Positions 24,125 to 32,818 of a stretch of DNA of 37,114 bases are shown piece by piece. Numbering within the stretch: position 1 is the stretch's first letter; every line of letters starts with the position of its first letter. Made by a program: the position numbers and the translations under genes. The notes below the pieces were generated by a model. It saw nothing but the letters and a program-made list of their open reading frames with translations. It made no database searches and was not told the origin of the DNA. Origin of the DNA: Pseudomonadota bacterium (GTDB lineage Bacteria > Pseudomonadota > Gammaproteobacteria > Burkholderiales > Burkholderiaceae_C); contig JAKAIB010000001.1 of the NCBI GenBank assembly GCA_021814605.1, positions 1 through 37,114 on the forward strand, written 5' to 3'.

Positions 24125-24170
24125 TTCGGGCAGCGCGATTTCCCGCGGTCATGATCCGGTTTCGTCCCGC

Positions 24171-24938
24171 ATGAGCACCCTGTCTCTCCGTCCTCGCCCG
24201 TTTCGGCTGACCGCGATCGCGCTGGCGGTGCTGGCGGGGCATGCGGCGCTGCTCGACTGGCTGGTCTCGCACCGGTTCACCCCGCCTCCGCCGTTGCACG
24301 AACTCACCGTGCATTGGCTTCCTGTGCCGCAGCCGAAGCCGGCGCCCCGCCCCGCCACCGCACCGCGACCGCCGCATCCGGCACCACCTCGGCCGGCGCC
24401 GCCGCGCACCGTGCCCCGGCCGGAGCCGGTCCGGCAGCCTGCGCCACCGCCGCGCAAGGTTGTGCCGCCGCCGCGCCCGGTACCAGTCGAACCGCCGCCC
24501 GCCGCAGTGCCGCCAGCAGCCATCCCGGAGCCGCAGGCGCCGGCCCCGGTCGTCCCGCCGCTCGCAGCCGCGGCCTCATCCGCCATTCCCACCCCGGCGG
24601 CGAGCGACACCGCGCCGCCCACGCCGGTGCCGCCCGCCAAACCTGCCCCTGCGGTGGAGGTCGGTCCGTCATTCCGCGCCGCCTATCTCGACAATCCTGC
24701 CCCGCCCTACCCGCGGATGGCGCGTCAACTCGGAGAAGAGGGAACCAGCCTGCTGCGCGTCGAGGTCGGCCCCGACGGCCGGCCGCTGCAGGTCAAACTG
24801 CAGACCAGCAGCGGCTACCGCCGGCTCGACGACACCGCCGTGTCGACAGTGGAACAGTGGCGCTTCGTTCCGGCCACCCGCAACGGCAAACCCGTCACGG
24901 CGTGGGTGCTGGTGCCGATCCGGTTCAAGATCTATTAG
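24171..24938 (+). CDS. Energy transducer TonB family protein
   Basis: N-terminal TM anchor, long Pro-rich spacer, C-terminal PPYPRMARQLGEEGTSLLRVEVGPDGRPLQVKLQTSSGYRRLDDTAVSTVEQWRFVPA. Confidence 0.9.
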   Translation: MSTLSLRPRPFRLTAIALAVLAGHAALLDWLVSHRFTPPPPLHELTVHWLPVPQPKPAPRPATAPRPPHPAPPRPAPPRTVPRPEPVRQPAPPPRKVVPPPRPVPVEPPPAAVPPAAIPEPQAPAPVVPPLAAAASSAIPTPAASDTAPPTPVPPAKPAPAVEVGPSFRAAYLDNPAPPYPRMARQLGEEGTSLLRVEVGPDGRPLQVKLQTSSGYRRLDDTAVSTVEQWRFVPATRNGKPVTAWVLVPIRFKIY

Positions 24939-26596
24939 GAGAGGGCGGTCGGCATTCCCGCTGCCCCCTCGTTGATCTGCAGCGCCCGACCGAGCAGGGT
25001 GTCGAAGTCCGTATTCGGCGCGAGCGCGCCAAAGCCGGACGTCCCGCAGCCGAGGCGTGCGGCGCAGAACGCCTGGGCAACCGGATCCGGACCGTCCCGC
25101 AGCAGCAGCGCCGCCTGCATCGCCAGAACGATGTCCCGGGTGATCCGGCGTGATTCCGCCGGCGCCGGATCGGGCGACCGCAGCGTGTCCTCCAGTTCAC
25201 GGACATGCCGGTCGTATGCCGGATTGCCGCCCAGCGCCGGGGCCAGCTCGGCGACCAGCACGTCGACGCTGCGCGGCGCCTTCGACAGTGCCCGCAGCAC
25301 GTCAAGGCACATCACGTTACCCGATCCCTCCCAGATCGAATTGACCGGCATCTCGCGGTAGATCCGTGCCAGCGCGTCGTCCTCGACATAGCCGTTCCCG
25401 CCGAGGACCTCCATCGCCTCGGCGGCCAGCATCGGCCCGCGCTTGCAGGCCCAGTACTTGGCCGCCGGGGTCAGCAGCCGGCGCAGCAACCCCTGTGCCT
25501 CGTCCTGCTGCGCGTCGAACGCCCGCGCCAGCCGCAGCGCCAGCGCGATCGACGCCTCGACCTCGAGCGCCATGTCGGCGAGCACGCTGCGCATCAGCGG
25601 CTGGTCGATCAGCGCGGCGCCGAAAGCCCAGCGATGCCGGGCGTGATGCACCGCCTGGCTCAGCGCCTGGCGCATCAGGCCGGTGGTTCCGAGCATGCAG
25701 TCGAGCCGGGTATAGGCGCCCATTTCGAGAATGGTCGGAATGCCGCGCCCCTCCTCGCCGAGCAGCGAGGCCCAGGCGCCCTGGAACTCCACCTCGGCGG
25801 AGGCGTTCGAGCGGTTTCCCAGCTTGTCCTTGAGCCGCTGGATCAGCACCGCGTTCCTGCTGCCGTCGGGGGCCCAGCGCGGAACGAAGAAGCAGCTCGG
25901 CCCGCCGCGCGCCTGCGCGAGAACCAGGTGCCCGTCGCACTGCGGCGCCGAGAAAAACCACTTGTGGCCAGTGAGGCGATAGCCGCCGGCGCCGTCGGGA
26001 CCGGCGCGGGTGGTGTTGCTGCGCAGATCCGATCCGCCCTGCTTTTCGGTCATCCCCATGCCGATCAGGCCGCCGCGCTTCTGCCGCAGCGGCAGGTCGC
26101 GCGAGTCGTACTCGGGACGCAGCAGGGTCGGCAGCCAGTCGCCAGCGAGCAGCGGGTCGCGCGCCATGGCCGGAATCGCGCCGTAGGTCATAGTTGTCGG
26201 GCACAGCGATCCCGCCTCCACCTGGGTCTGCAGGATGAACCCGGCGGCCCGCGCGACATGCGCGCCGGCGCGCGGCTGCGCCCAGGGCCCCGTGTGCAGT
26301 CCGCGTCGGGCGATTTCTTCCATCAAGGCATGCCATGCCGGATGGAACTCGACCTGGTCGCGACGGAATCCGCGTGAATCGAACGCCCGCAACTCGGGCG
26401 GATGGACGTTTGCCAAGCGCCCGCGATCGAAGCTCTCGGCGGTTCCCAGCTCGGCCCCGTGCGCGGTCAGCTGGGCCTCGGCCCACGCTGCGCCGTTGCG
26501 GCGGACCGCCTCGCGCAATGCCGGGTCGGCCGCGTACAGGTTGTAGCCGGCGAGCGGCGGCGCCTGATTGGTCACGGTGTGCGTCATCCAGGTCAT
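24935..26596 (-). CDS. AidB-like acyl-CoA dehydrogenase family protein
   Basis: AGYNLYAADPALREAV, GMGMTEKQGGSDLRSNTT, GHKWFFSAPQCD, REMPVNSIWEGSGNVMCLDVLRAL. Confidence 0.9.
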   Translation of the reverse strand: MTWMTHTVTNQAPPLAGYNLYAADPALREAVRRNGAAWAEAQLTAHGAELGTAESFDRGRLANVHPPELRAFDSRGFRRDQVEFHPAWHALMEEIARRGLHTGPWAQPRAGAHVARAAGFILQTQVEAGSLCPTTMTYGAIPAMARDPLLAGDWLPTLLRPEYDSRDLPLRQKRGGLIGMGMTEKQGGSDLRSNTTRAGPDGAGGYRLTGHKWFFSAPQCDGHLVLAQARGGPSCFFVPRWAPDGSRNAVLIQRLKDKLGNRSNASAEVEFQGAWASLLGEEGRGIPTILEMGAYTRLDCMLGTTGLMRQALSQAVHHARHRWAFGAALIDQPLMRSVLADMALEVEASIALALRLARAFDAQQDEAQGLLRRLLTPAAKYWACKRGPMLAAEAMEVLGGNGYVEDDALARIYREMPVNSIWEGSGNVMCLDVLRALSKAPRSVDVLVAELAPALGGNPAYDRHVRELEDTLRSPDPAPAESRRITRDIVLAMQAALLLRDGPDPVAQAFCAARLGCGTSGFGALAPNTDFDTLLGRALQINEGAAGMPTALS

Positions 26597-26756
26597 CTCG
26601 GCCTCCCGGCGACGGGGACTGACCCCGATCGGCCCATTGCAGCACCGTGCGCCGGTGCGCGCAAGGTGCGATCGCTACCATGGCGGGTTGGATCGGCCGC
26701 GATGCCTGCGGCAACCGCGCGGCCGCCGCGATCGACGCGGCGCTCCATTCCCGACG

Positions 26757-28535
26757 ATGGCCCATAGCAACCCACGCTCCTCCGACAATCCGCCGAGCCG
26801 CGGAACAACCTGGCTGATGGTCGCCCTGCTCGCCGTGCTCTGGCTGGGCACGCTGGGCTGGCGCGACCTCGTTCCGACCGACGAAGGCCGGTACGCCGAG
26901 ATCCCGCGCGAGATGGTCGTGTCCGGCGACTGGGTCACGCCCCGCCTTGATGGTTTCAAGTATTTCGAGAAGCCGCCGCTGCAGTACTGGGCGACCGCGG
27001 CCGCCTACGAGGCATTCGGCGTCGGACAGTGGCAGGCGCGACTGTGGACCGGGCTGACCGGGCTGCTGGCCATCCTGTTCACCGGTTGGACGGGGGCGCG
27101 GCTGTTCGGGCGCCGTGCCGGCCATTTCGCTGCCGGCGTACTGGCCAGCACGCTGTACTGGAACGGCCTGGGCCACATCAACACCCTGGACATGGGCACG
27201 GCGGCGACCATGTCGGCCAGCCTGTTCGCCTTCCTGCTGGCGCAGCGGCCCCAGGCATCGCCGGGGGCGACCCGCGGGTGGATGGGGGCCTGCTGGGCCC
27301 TGATGGGGCTGGCGGTGCTGTCCAAGGGACTGATCGGCATCCTGCTTCCCGGCGCGGTGCTGGTGCTGTACACCTTGATCTTCCGCGACTGGCGGCTGTG
27401 GACGCGACTGTGGATCGTCAGCGGGCTCGTGATCTTCCTGCTGATCGCCGCGCCCTGGTTCATCTGGGTGCAATTGCGCAACCCCGAGTTCTTCCACTAT
27501 TTCTTCATCTACCAGCAGTTCACCCGGTTCCTGACCAGCGAACTGCAGCGGCCCGGCCCCTGGTGGTACTTCATCCCCATCGTGCTGCTGGGCATCGTCC
27601 CTTGGCTGGGCAGCCTGTTCCCCGCGATGGCCTCCGCCGTGACCCGGCAACCGCTGACGGCGACGCAGCCGTTCGGCGCCGAACCGCGCCGGCTTCACGC
27701 GCACGCACTGCTGCTGCTCTGGACGGTGTTCATCTTCGCGTTCTTCAGCATCTCCAAGTCGAAGCTGCCGTCCTACGTCCTGCCGATCTTCCCGGCGCTG
27801 GCGCTGCTGATCGGCGACTACCTCGACAAGGCGCCGCGCGGGGCGCTGCGCCGGCAATTCGGGCTGCTCGCGCTGATCGGCGCCGCGGCGGCGATCGGCT
27901 TCACCCAGATGTACCGCGCTGCCACGGCCGTCACGCCAGGCGCGCTCTACCAGCAGTTCGGCTGGTGGCTGGAGATCCCGGCGCTGCTCGGCCTGGGATC
28001 GGCGCTGCTGGCCTGGCGCTGGGAGAAGGCCGGCCGGCGCAGCGCCGCGGTCCTGGCGGTCAGCGTCGCGATGCTGGTCGGCTTCACCGTCGGCATCCAG
28101 CAATTCCAGATCCTGGGCCGCACCGCGTCGACCCGCGACGTGGTGACCGCGATCCGGCCCTGGCTGCACCCGGGCCAGCCGTTCTACACGGTTGACACCT
28201 ACGACCAGACCCTGCCGTTCTATCTCGACCGGACCGTCACCGTCGTCGGCTACGAAGGCGAACTGCATTTCGGCATCACGCAGCAGCCGTCGCTGTGGGT
28301 GCCGACCTACGCCGAATTCGCCCGGCGCTGGGACGCCGACCGGCATCCGCTCGCGCTGATGCCACCGTCGACGCTGCCGGCACTGCAAGCGCTGCACCTG
28401 CCGATGACCGTGATCTACCGCTCGCCCCGGTTCGTGGTGATCGCCCGGTCGGGCCAGGACTACGGCAGCGCTGCCCGTCCGGTTCCGGCCACCCACCCCA
28501 CGGCCGCGACCGCGGCGAAAGGAACGCAGCCATGA
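26757..28535 (+). CDS. arnT: ArnT-like glycosyltransferase (PMT/GT83 family)
   Basis: TDEGRYAEIPREMVVSGDWVTPRLDGFKYFEKPPLQYW plus many TM segments. Confidence 0.88.
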   Translation: MAHSNPRSSDNPPSRGTTWLMVALLAVLWLGTLGWRDLVPTDEGRYAEIPREMVVSGDWVTPRLDGFKYFEKPPLQYWATAAAYEAFGVGQWQARLWTGLTGLLAILFTGWTGARLFGRRAGHFAAGVLASTLYWNGLGHINTLDMGTAATMSASLFAFLLAQRPQASPGATRGWMGACWALMGLAVLSKGLIGILLPGAVLVLYTLIFRDWRLWTRLWIVSGLVIFLLIAAPWFIWVQLRNPEFFHYFFIYQQFTRFLTSELQRPGPWWYFIPIVLLGIVPWLGSLFPAMASAVTRQPLTATQPFGAEPRRLHAHALLLLWTVFIFAFFSISKSKLPSYVLPIFPALALLIGDYLDKAPRGALRRQFGLLALIGAAAAIGFTQMYRAATAVTPGALYQQFGWWLEIPALLGLGSALLAWRWEKAGRRSAAVLAVSVAMLVGFTVGIQQFQILGRTASTRDVVTAIRPWLHPGQPFYTVDTYDQTLPFYLDRTVTVVGYEGELHFGITQQPSLWVPTYAEFARRWDADRHPLALMPPSTLPALQALHLPMTVIYRSPRFVVIARSGQDYGSAARPVPATHPTAATAAKGTQP

Positions 28536-28903
28536 GTCTGGTCGCCCTTGCCCTGGTCCTCACCGGCGTGATGCTCAACGCCGCGGCGCAGCTGCTGATC
28601 AAGGCCGGCGCGGAGACCGCCGGGCACTTCTCCTTTACCCTGGACAACATCTGGCACGCCGGGCTGCATTTCGCGCTGCAGTGGCAGATCCTGCTCGGAC
28701 TGGCGTGCTATGGCGTGTCGGTGGTGGTCTGGATCCTGGCGCTGACCCGGGTGCAGGTGTCGATGGCCTATCCGATGCTGTCGCTCGGCTACGTCGTCAC
28801 CGCGTTCGTCGCCTGGTGGCTGTTCGGCGAGGCGCTGACGGCGCAGAAGCTCGTCGGCATCGCCGTGATCATCGTCGGCGTCGTCCTCGTCGCGCGTTCC
28901 TGA
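28532..28903 (+). CDS. SMR/EamA-type ArnE/ArnF-like undecaprenyl-phosphate-aminoarabinose flippase subunit
   Basis: Small 4-TM protein LNAAAQLLIKAGAE...QVSMAYPMLSLGYVVTAFVAWWLFGE; ATGA overlap with arnT. Confidence 0.82.
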   Translation: MSLVALALVLTGVMLNAAAQLLIKAGAETAGHFSFTLDNIWHAGLHFALQWQILLGLACYGVSVVVWILALTRVQVSMAYPMLSLGYVVTAFVAWWLFGEALTAQKLVGIAVIIVGVVLVARS

Positions 28904-28912
28904 GCCTTCCCC

Positions 28913-30049
28913 ATGCAAGATTCCGACTTCCTTCCCTTCACCCGTCCGACCATCGACGAGGACACCATCGCCGGCGTGGCCGACGTGCTGCGCTCCGGCT
29001 GGATCACCACCGGCCCCTGGTGCGCGAAATTCGAGCAGGCGCTGTCCGAGTACTTCGGCGGCCGCACGGTCCTCGCCTATGTGTCCGGTACGGTGACGAT
29101 GGAAATCGCGCTGCGGCTGCTGGGCATCGGCCCGGGCGACGAGGTCATCACGACCCCGCTGTCCTGGGTGGCGACCAGCAACGTCGTGCTCGCGGTGGGC
29201 GCGACCCCGGTGTTCGTCGATATCGATCCCGTCACGCGCAACATCGATTGCGCCCGCATCGAAGCCGCGATCACCCCGCGCACCCGCGCCATTCTGCCGG
29301 TGCACCTCGCCGGGCTTCCCGCCGACCTCGATGCGCTGTACGCGATCGCCGCGCGCCACGGGCTGCGGGTGATCGAGGACGCGGCGCAGGCGATCGGCAG
29401 CCACTGGAACGGCCGGCGGGTCGGAAGCTTCGGCGACCTGGCCTCGTTCAGCTTTCATCCGAACAAGAATGTCACCTCGATCGAGGGCGGCTGCCTGGTG
29501 CTGCCCGACGGCGCCGACGTCGAACTCGCCCGCCGGCTGCGGCTGCAGGGCGTGCAGCGCTTCGGCACCGACGGCATGGACGTCGATGTCGTCGGTGGCA
29601 AGGCCAATCTCACCGACGTCGCGGCGCGTGTCGGCTGGGGCCAGTTGCAGCGGATCGAGGAATTCAACGCCCGCCGCCGCGAGCTGGCGCGGCTGTACTT
29701 CACCGCGTTCGACGCCATCGGGCTGACCGCGCGCGGGGTGCAACTGCCGCCGCGCGACTTCGAACAGAGCAACTGGCACATGTTCCAGATCGTGCTCCCG
29801 GAAGCGGTGCAGCGCGCTGCGGTGATGGACGCGCTCAAGGCGCGCGGCATCGGCACCGGCGTCCACTATCCGGCGATCCACCTGTTCAGCCTGTACCGCG
29901 CCCGTGGTCTGCGGCCGGGCGACTTCCCGCACGCCGAGCGCGCCGGCGCATCGATCCTGACCCTGCCGCTGTTCCCGGCGATGCGCGACACGGACGTGGC
30001 GCGCGTCAGCGACGCGCTCGACGGCGTGCTGCGACAATTCGGCGTATGA
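28913..30049 (+). CDS. arnB: DegT/DnrJ/EryC1 aminotransferase, ArnB-like
   Basis: LPFTRPTIDEDTIAGVADVLRSGWITTGP, EDAAQAIGSHWNGR, SFSFHPNKNVTSIEGG. Confidence 0.88.
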   Translation: MQDSDFLPFTRPTIDEDTIAGVADVLRSGWITTGPWCAKFEQALSEYFGGRTVLAYVSGTVTMEIALRLLGIGPGDEVITTPLSWVATSNVVLAVGATPVFVDIDPVTRNIDCARIEAAITPRTRAILPVHLAGLPADLDALYAIAARHGLRVIEDAAQAIGSHWNGRRVGSFGDLASFSFHPNKNVTSIEGGCLVLPDGADVELARRLRLQGVQRFGTDGMDVDVVGGKANLTDVAARVGWGQLQRIEEFNARRRELARLYFTAFDAIGLTARGVQLPPRDFEQSNWHMFQIVLPEAVQRAAVMDALKARGIGTGVHYPAIHLFSLYRARGLRPGDFPHAERAGASILTLPLFPAMRDTDVARVSDALDGVLRQFGV

Positions 30050-31071
30050 GTCTGCATCCGCATCCCGCCGTCTCGGTGGTCATCCCGGTCTACAACGAAG
30101 AGTCGGGACTGGCCGCGCTGTTCGCCCGTCTCTATCCGGCGCTGGACGCGCTGGGCGAACCCTACGAGGTCGTCTTCGTCAACGACGGCAGCCGCGACCG
30201 CTCGGCGGCGATCCTCGCCGCGCAGCAGCGCGAGCGGCCGGACGTCACCCGCGTCGTGCTGTTCAACGGCAACTACGGCCAGCACATGGCCATCCTCGCC
30301 GGCTTCGAGCACGCCCGCGGCGATATCGTCGTCACTCTCGACGCCGACCTGCAGAACCCGCCGGAGGAGATCGGCAACCTCGTCGCCAAGATGCGCGAAG
30401 GCTACGACTACGTCGGCACCATCCGCCGCATGCGGCAGGACAGCTGGTTCCGCCGCAACGCCAGCCGGGCGATGAACGTGCTGCGCGAGAAGATCACCAG
30501 CGTGCGCATGACCGACCAGGGCTGCATGCTGCGCGCCTACGGCCGCGACGTGGTGGACACCGTCAACCGCTGCACCGAGGCCAACACCTTCGTACCGGCG
30601 CTGGCCTACACCTTCGCGCTGCGCCCCACCGAGATCGAGGTCGCGCACGAGGAGCGCGCTGCGGGCGAATCGAAATACTCGCTGTTCAAGCTCATCCGGC
30701 TCAACTTCGACCTCGTCACCGGCTTCTCCCTGGTGCCGCTGCAACTGATGTCGTACTCCGGCATCCTGCTGGCGCTGGCCTCGGGCGCGCTGTTCGTCTA
30801 CCTGATGGTGCAGCGTTTCGTCGAAGGCGCGCAGGTGCAGGGCGTGTTCACGCTGTTCGCGATCACCTTCTGCCTGCTCGGCGTCCTGCTGTTCAGCATC
30901 GGCCTGCTCGGCGAATACATCGGCCGGATCTACGAGCAGGTGCGCGGCCGGCCGCGCTATCTGGTCCAGACCGTGCTGCAGGACCTTCCCGCGCCGCCGG
31001 GCGTGTTCGTTCCACCGACGGGAAGACCGGCAGCCCATTCCGTCGAGACCGCAAGCTCCGAAACGCCGTGA
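30046..31071 (+). CDS. arnC: ArnC-like undecaprenyl-phosphate glycosyltransferase (GT2)
   Basis: VSVVIPVYNEESGL, TLDADLQNPPEEI, C-terminal TM pair LGEYIGRIYEQVRGRPRYLV. Confidence 0.87.
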   Translation: MSLHPHPAVSVVIPVYNEESGLAALFARLYPALDALGEPYEVVFVNDGSRDRSAAILAAQQRERPDVTRVVLFNGNYGQHMAILAGFEHARGDIVVTLDADLQNPPEEIGNLVAKMREGYDYVGTIRRMRQDSWFRRNASRAMNVLREKITSVRMTDQGCMLRAYGRDVVDTVNRCTEANTFVPALAYTFALRPTEIEVAHEERAAGESKYSLFKLIRLNFDLVTGFSLVPLQLMSYSGILLALASGALFVYLMVQRFVEGAQVQGVFTLFAITFCLLGVLLFSIGLLGEYIGRIYEQVRGRPRYLVQTVLQDLPAPPGVFVPPTGRPAAHSVETASSETP

Positions 31072-31991
31072 ACGCCGTCGTCTTCGCCTACCACAACGTC
31101 GGCGTGCGCTGCCTCAAGACGCTGCTGGCGCGCGGCATGCGCGTCGACCTGGTCGTGACCCATCGCGACGACCCTGGCGAGACGCAGTGGTTCGAGCGGG
31201 TCGCCGACGTCGCCGCCGCCGAGGGAATTCCGCTGGCCTATGTCGACGATGCCGTCGACGCGGCGCTGGTCGAGCGCGTCGTCGCGCTCCACCCCGACTA
31301 CGTGTTCTCGTTCTACTTCCGCCGCATGCTGCCGGCCGAGGTGCTCGGCGCGGCGCGGATCGCCGCGCTCAACATGCACGGTTCGCTGCTGCCACACTAC
31401 CGCGGCAGGGCGCCGGTCAACTGGGCCGTGCTGCACGGCGAAGCCGAGACCGGTGCGACGCTGCACGTGATGACCGTCAAGCCCGACGCCGGCGACATCG
31501 TCGCCCAGCAGGCGGTCCCCATCCTGCCCGACGACACCGCCAAGGACGTGTTCGACAAGGTCACGGTCGCGGCGGAGATCGCGCTGTGGACCGTGCTGCC
31601 GCGGTTGCTCGCCGGCGAGGTCCCTCGGCGGCCCAACGATCTGTCCCGTGGCAGCTATTTCGGCGGCCGCCGCCCCGAGGACGGCCGCATCGACTGGTCC
31701 TGGCCCGCGCAGCAGATCCACGATCTGGTGCGCGCGGTCGCCCCGCCCTATCCCGGCGCGTTCGGCGACCTGCCCGGCTCCGGCCGGCTGCGCCTGCTGG
31801 GTACCCGCCGCGCGTTCGACCGGGCGCCACGCCACGCCGCGCCGACCCTGTATCGCGATGGCGAAGCGGCGTTCGTCGACTGCGCCGACGGCAGGGTGCT
31901 GCGGATCACCGCATGGGACGGCGACTGGGACGGCATCGCGACCGTCGCGCTGACCGGTGCGACGACCGATCGAGACAGGAGGACGGCATGA
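31068..31991 (+). CDS. Stand-alone formyltransferase homologous to the ArnA N-terminal domain (GTG start)
   Basis: VVFAYHNVGVRCLKTLL...LNMHGSLLPHYRGRAPVNWAVLHGEAETGATLHVM. Confidence 0.9.
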   Translation: MNAVVFAYHNVGVRCLKTLLARGMRVDLVVTHRDDPGETQWFERVADVAAAEGIPLAYVDDAVDAALVERVVALHPDYVFSFYFRRMLPAEVLGAARIAALNMHGSLLPHYRGRAPVNWAVLHGEAETGATLHVMTVKPDAGDIVAQQAVPILPDDTAKDVFDKVTVAAEIALWTVLPRLLAGEVPRRPNDLSRGSYFGGRRPEDGRIDWSWPAQQIHDLVRAVAPPYPGAFGDLPGSGRLRLLGTRRAFDRAPRHAAPTLYRDGEAAFVDCADGRVLRITAWDGDWDGIATVALTGATTDRDRRTA

Positions 31992-32770
31992 ACACCATCC
32001 GCATCGGCGACATCGACGTGCGCTACCACGTCGAGGGCAGCGGCCCGTGGGTGACGCTGTCGCACTCGCTCACCGCCGACCTCGGTATGTGGGACGGCGT
32101 CGCCGCCGCCCTGGCCGACCGCCACACCGTGCTGCGCTTCGACACCCGCGGCCATGGCGGCAGCTCGGCTCCCGAAGGTCCCTACAGCTTCGATCAGCTG
32201 ACCGCCGACGTGATCGGCCTGCTCGACGGGCTCGGCGTCGAGCGCACCGACTTCGTCGGCCTGTCGATGGGCGGCATGATCGGGCAGCATCTCGCGCTCG
32301 CCGCACCGCACCGCCTTGGACGACTGGTCATCGCCAATTCCACCAGCCGGACACCGCCGGAGATGCGCGGCGTCTGGCAGCAACGCATCGCACAGGCCAT
32401 GTCGTCGGGCACGGCCTCGCTCGCCGACGCGACCCTGGAGCGCTGGTTCACCCCGGCATTCCGTGCCGCCAATCCCGGGCTGATGGCCCGCGTTGCCGCA
32501 ACCATTGCGGCGACCCCGGCCGCCGGCTATGCCGGCTGCGCCGCGGCGATCTCGCAACTCGACCTCACCGCGCGACTGGTGGAGGTGACGGCGCCGACGC
32601 TGGTGATCGCCGGCGCCGAAGATCCGAGCACGCCGGTCGCCACCGCCCAGGCCATCGTTGCCGCCATCCCTGGCGCGCGCCTGGAGATCATTCCGGCAGC
32701 CTCGCACCTGTCGTGCCTGGAGCAGCCGCAGATCTTCCACCGGCTGGTCGCCGACTTCCTGGGCGGCTGA
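31988..32770 (+). CDS. Alpha/beta hydrolase (3-oxoadipate enol-lactonase/PcaD-like)
   Basis: GLSMGG nucleophile elbow, AGAEDPSTP acid loop, ASHLSCLEQP histidine; ATGA overlap with upstream formyltransferase. Confidence 0.9.
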   Translation: MNTIRIGDIDVRYHVEGSGPWVTLSHSLTADLGMWDGVAAALADRHTVLRFDTRGHGGSSAPEGPYSFDQLTADVIGLLDGLGVERTDFVGLSMGGMIGQHLALAAPHRLGRLVIANSTSRTPPEMRGVWQQRIAQAMSSGTASLADATLERWFTPAFRAANPGLMARVAATIAATPAAGYAGCAAAISQLDLTARLVEVTAPTLVIAGAEDPSTPVATAQAIVAAIPGARLEIIPAASHLSCLEQPQIFHRLVADFLGG

Positions 32771-32818
32771 TCGCCGCCCGCGCCCGTTTCGCAACTCTCC
32801 CCGCAGCTTCCGAACATC

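Noticed and set aside
26597-26756. PmrA- or Pho-type operator upstream of arnT
   Set aside because: Read through the divergent gap; no YTTAAK repeat or CTGTCAT-like repeat found.
25317-28496. 1059-aa minus-strand ORF opposite arnT and overlapping the AidB-like gene
   Set aside because: Alternate frame; composition typical of spurious GC-rich ORFs.
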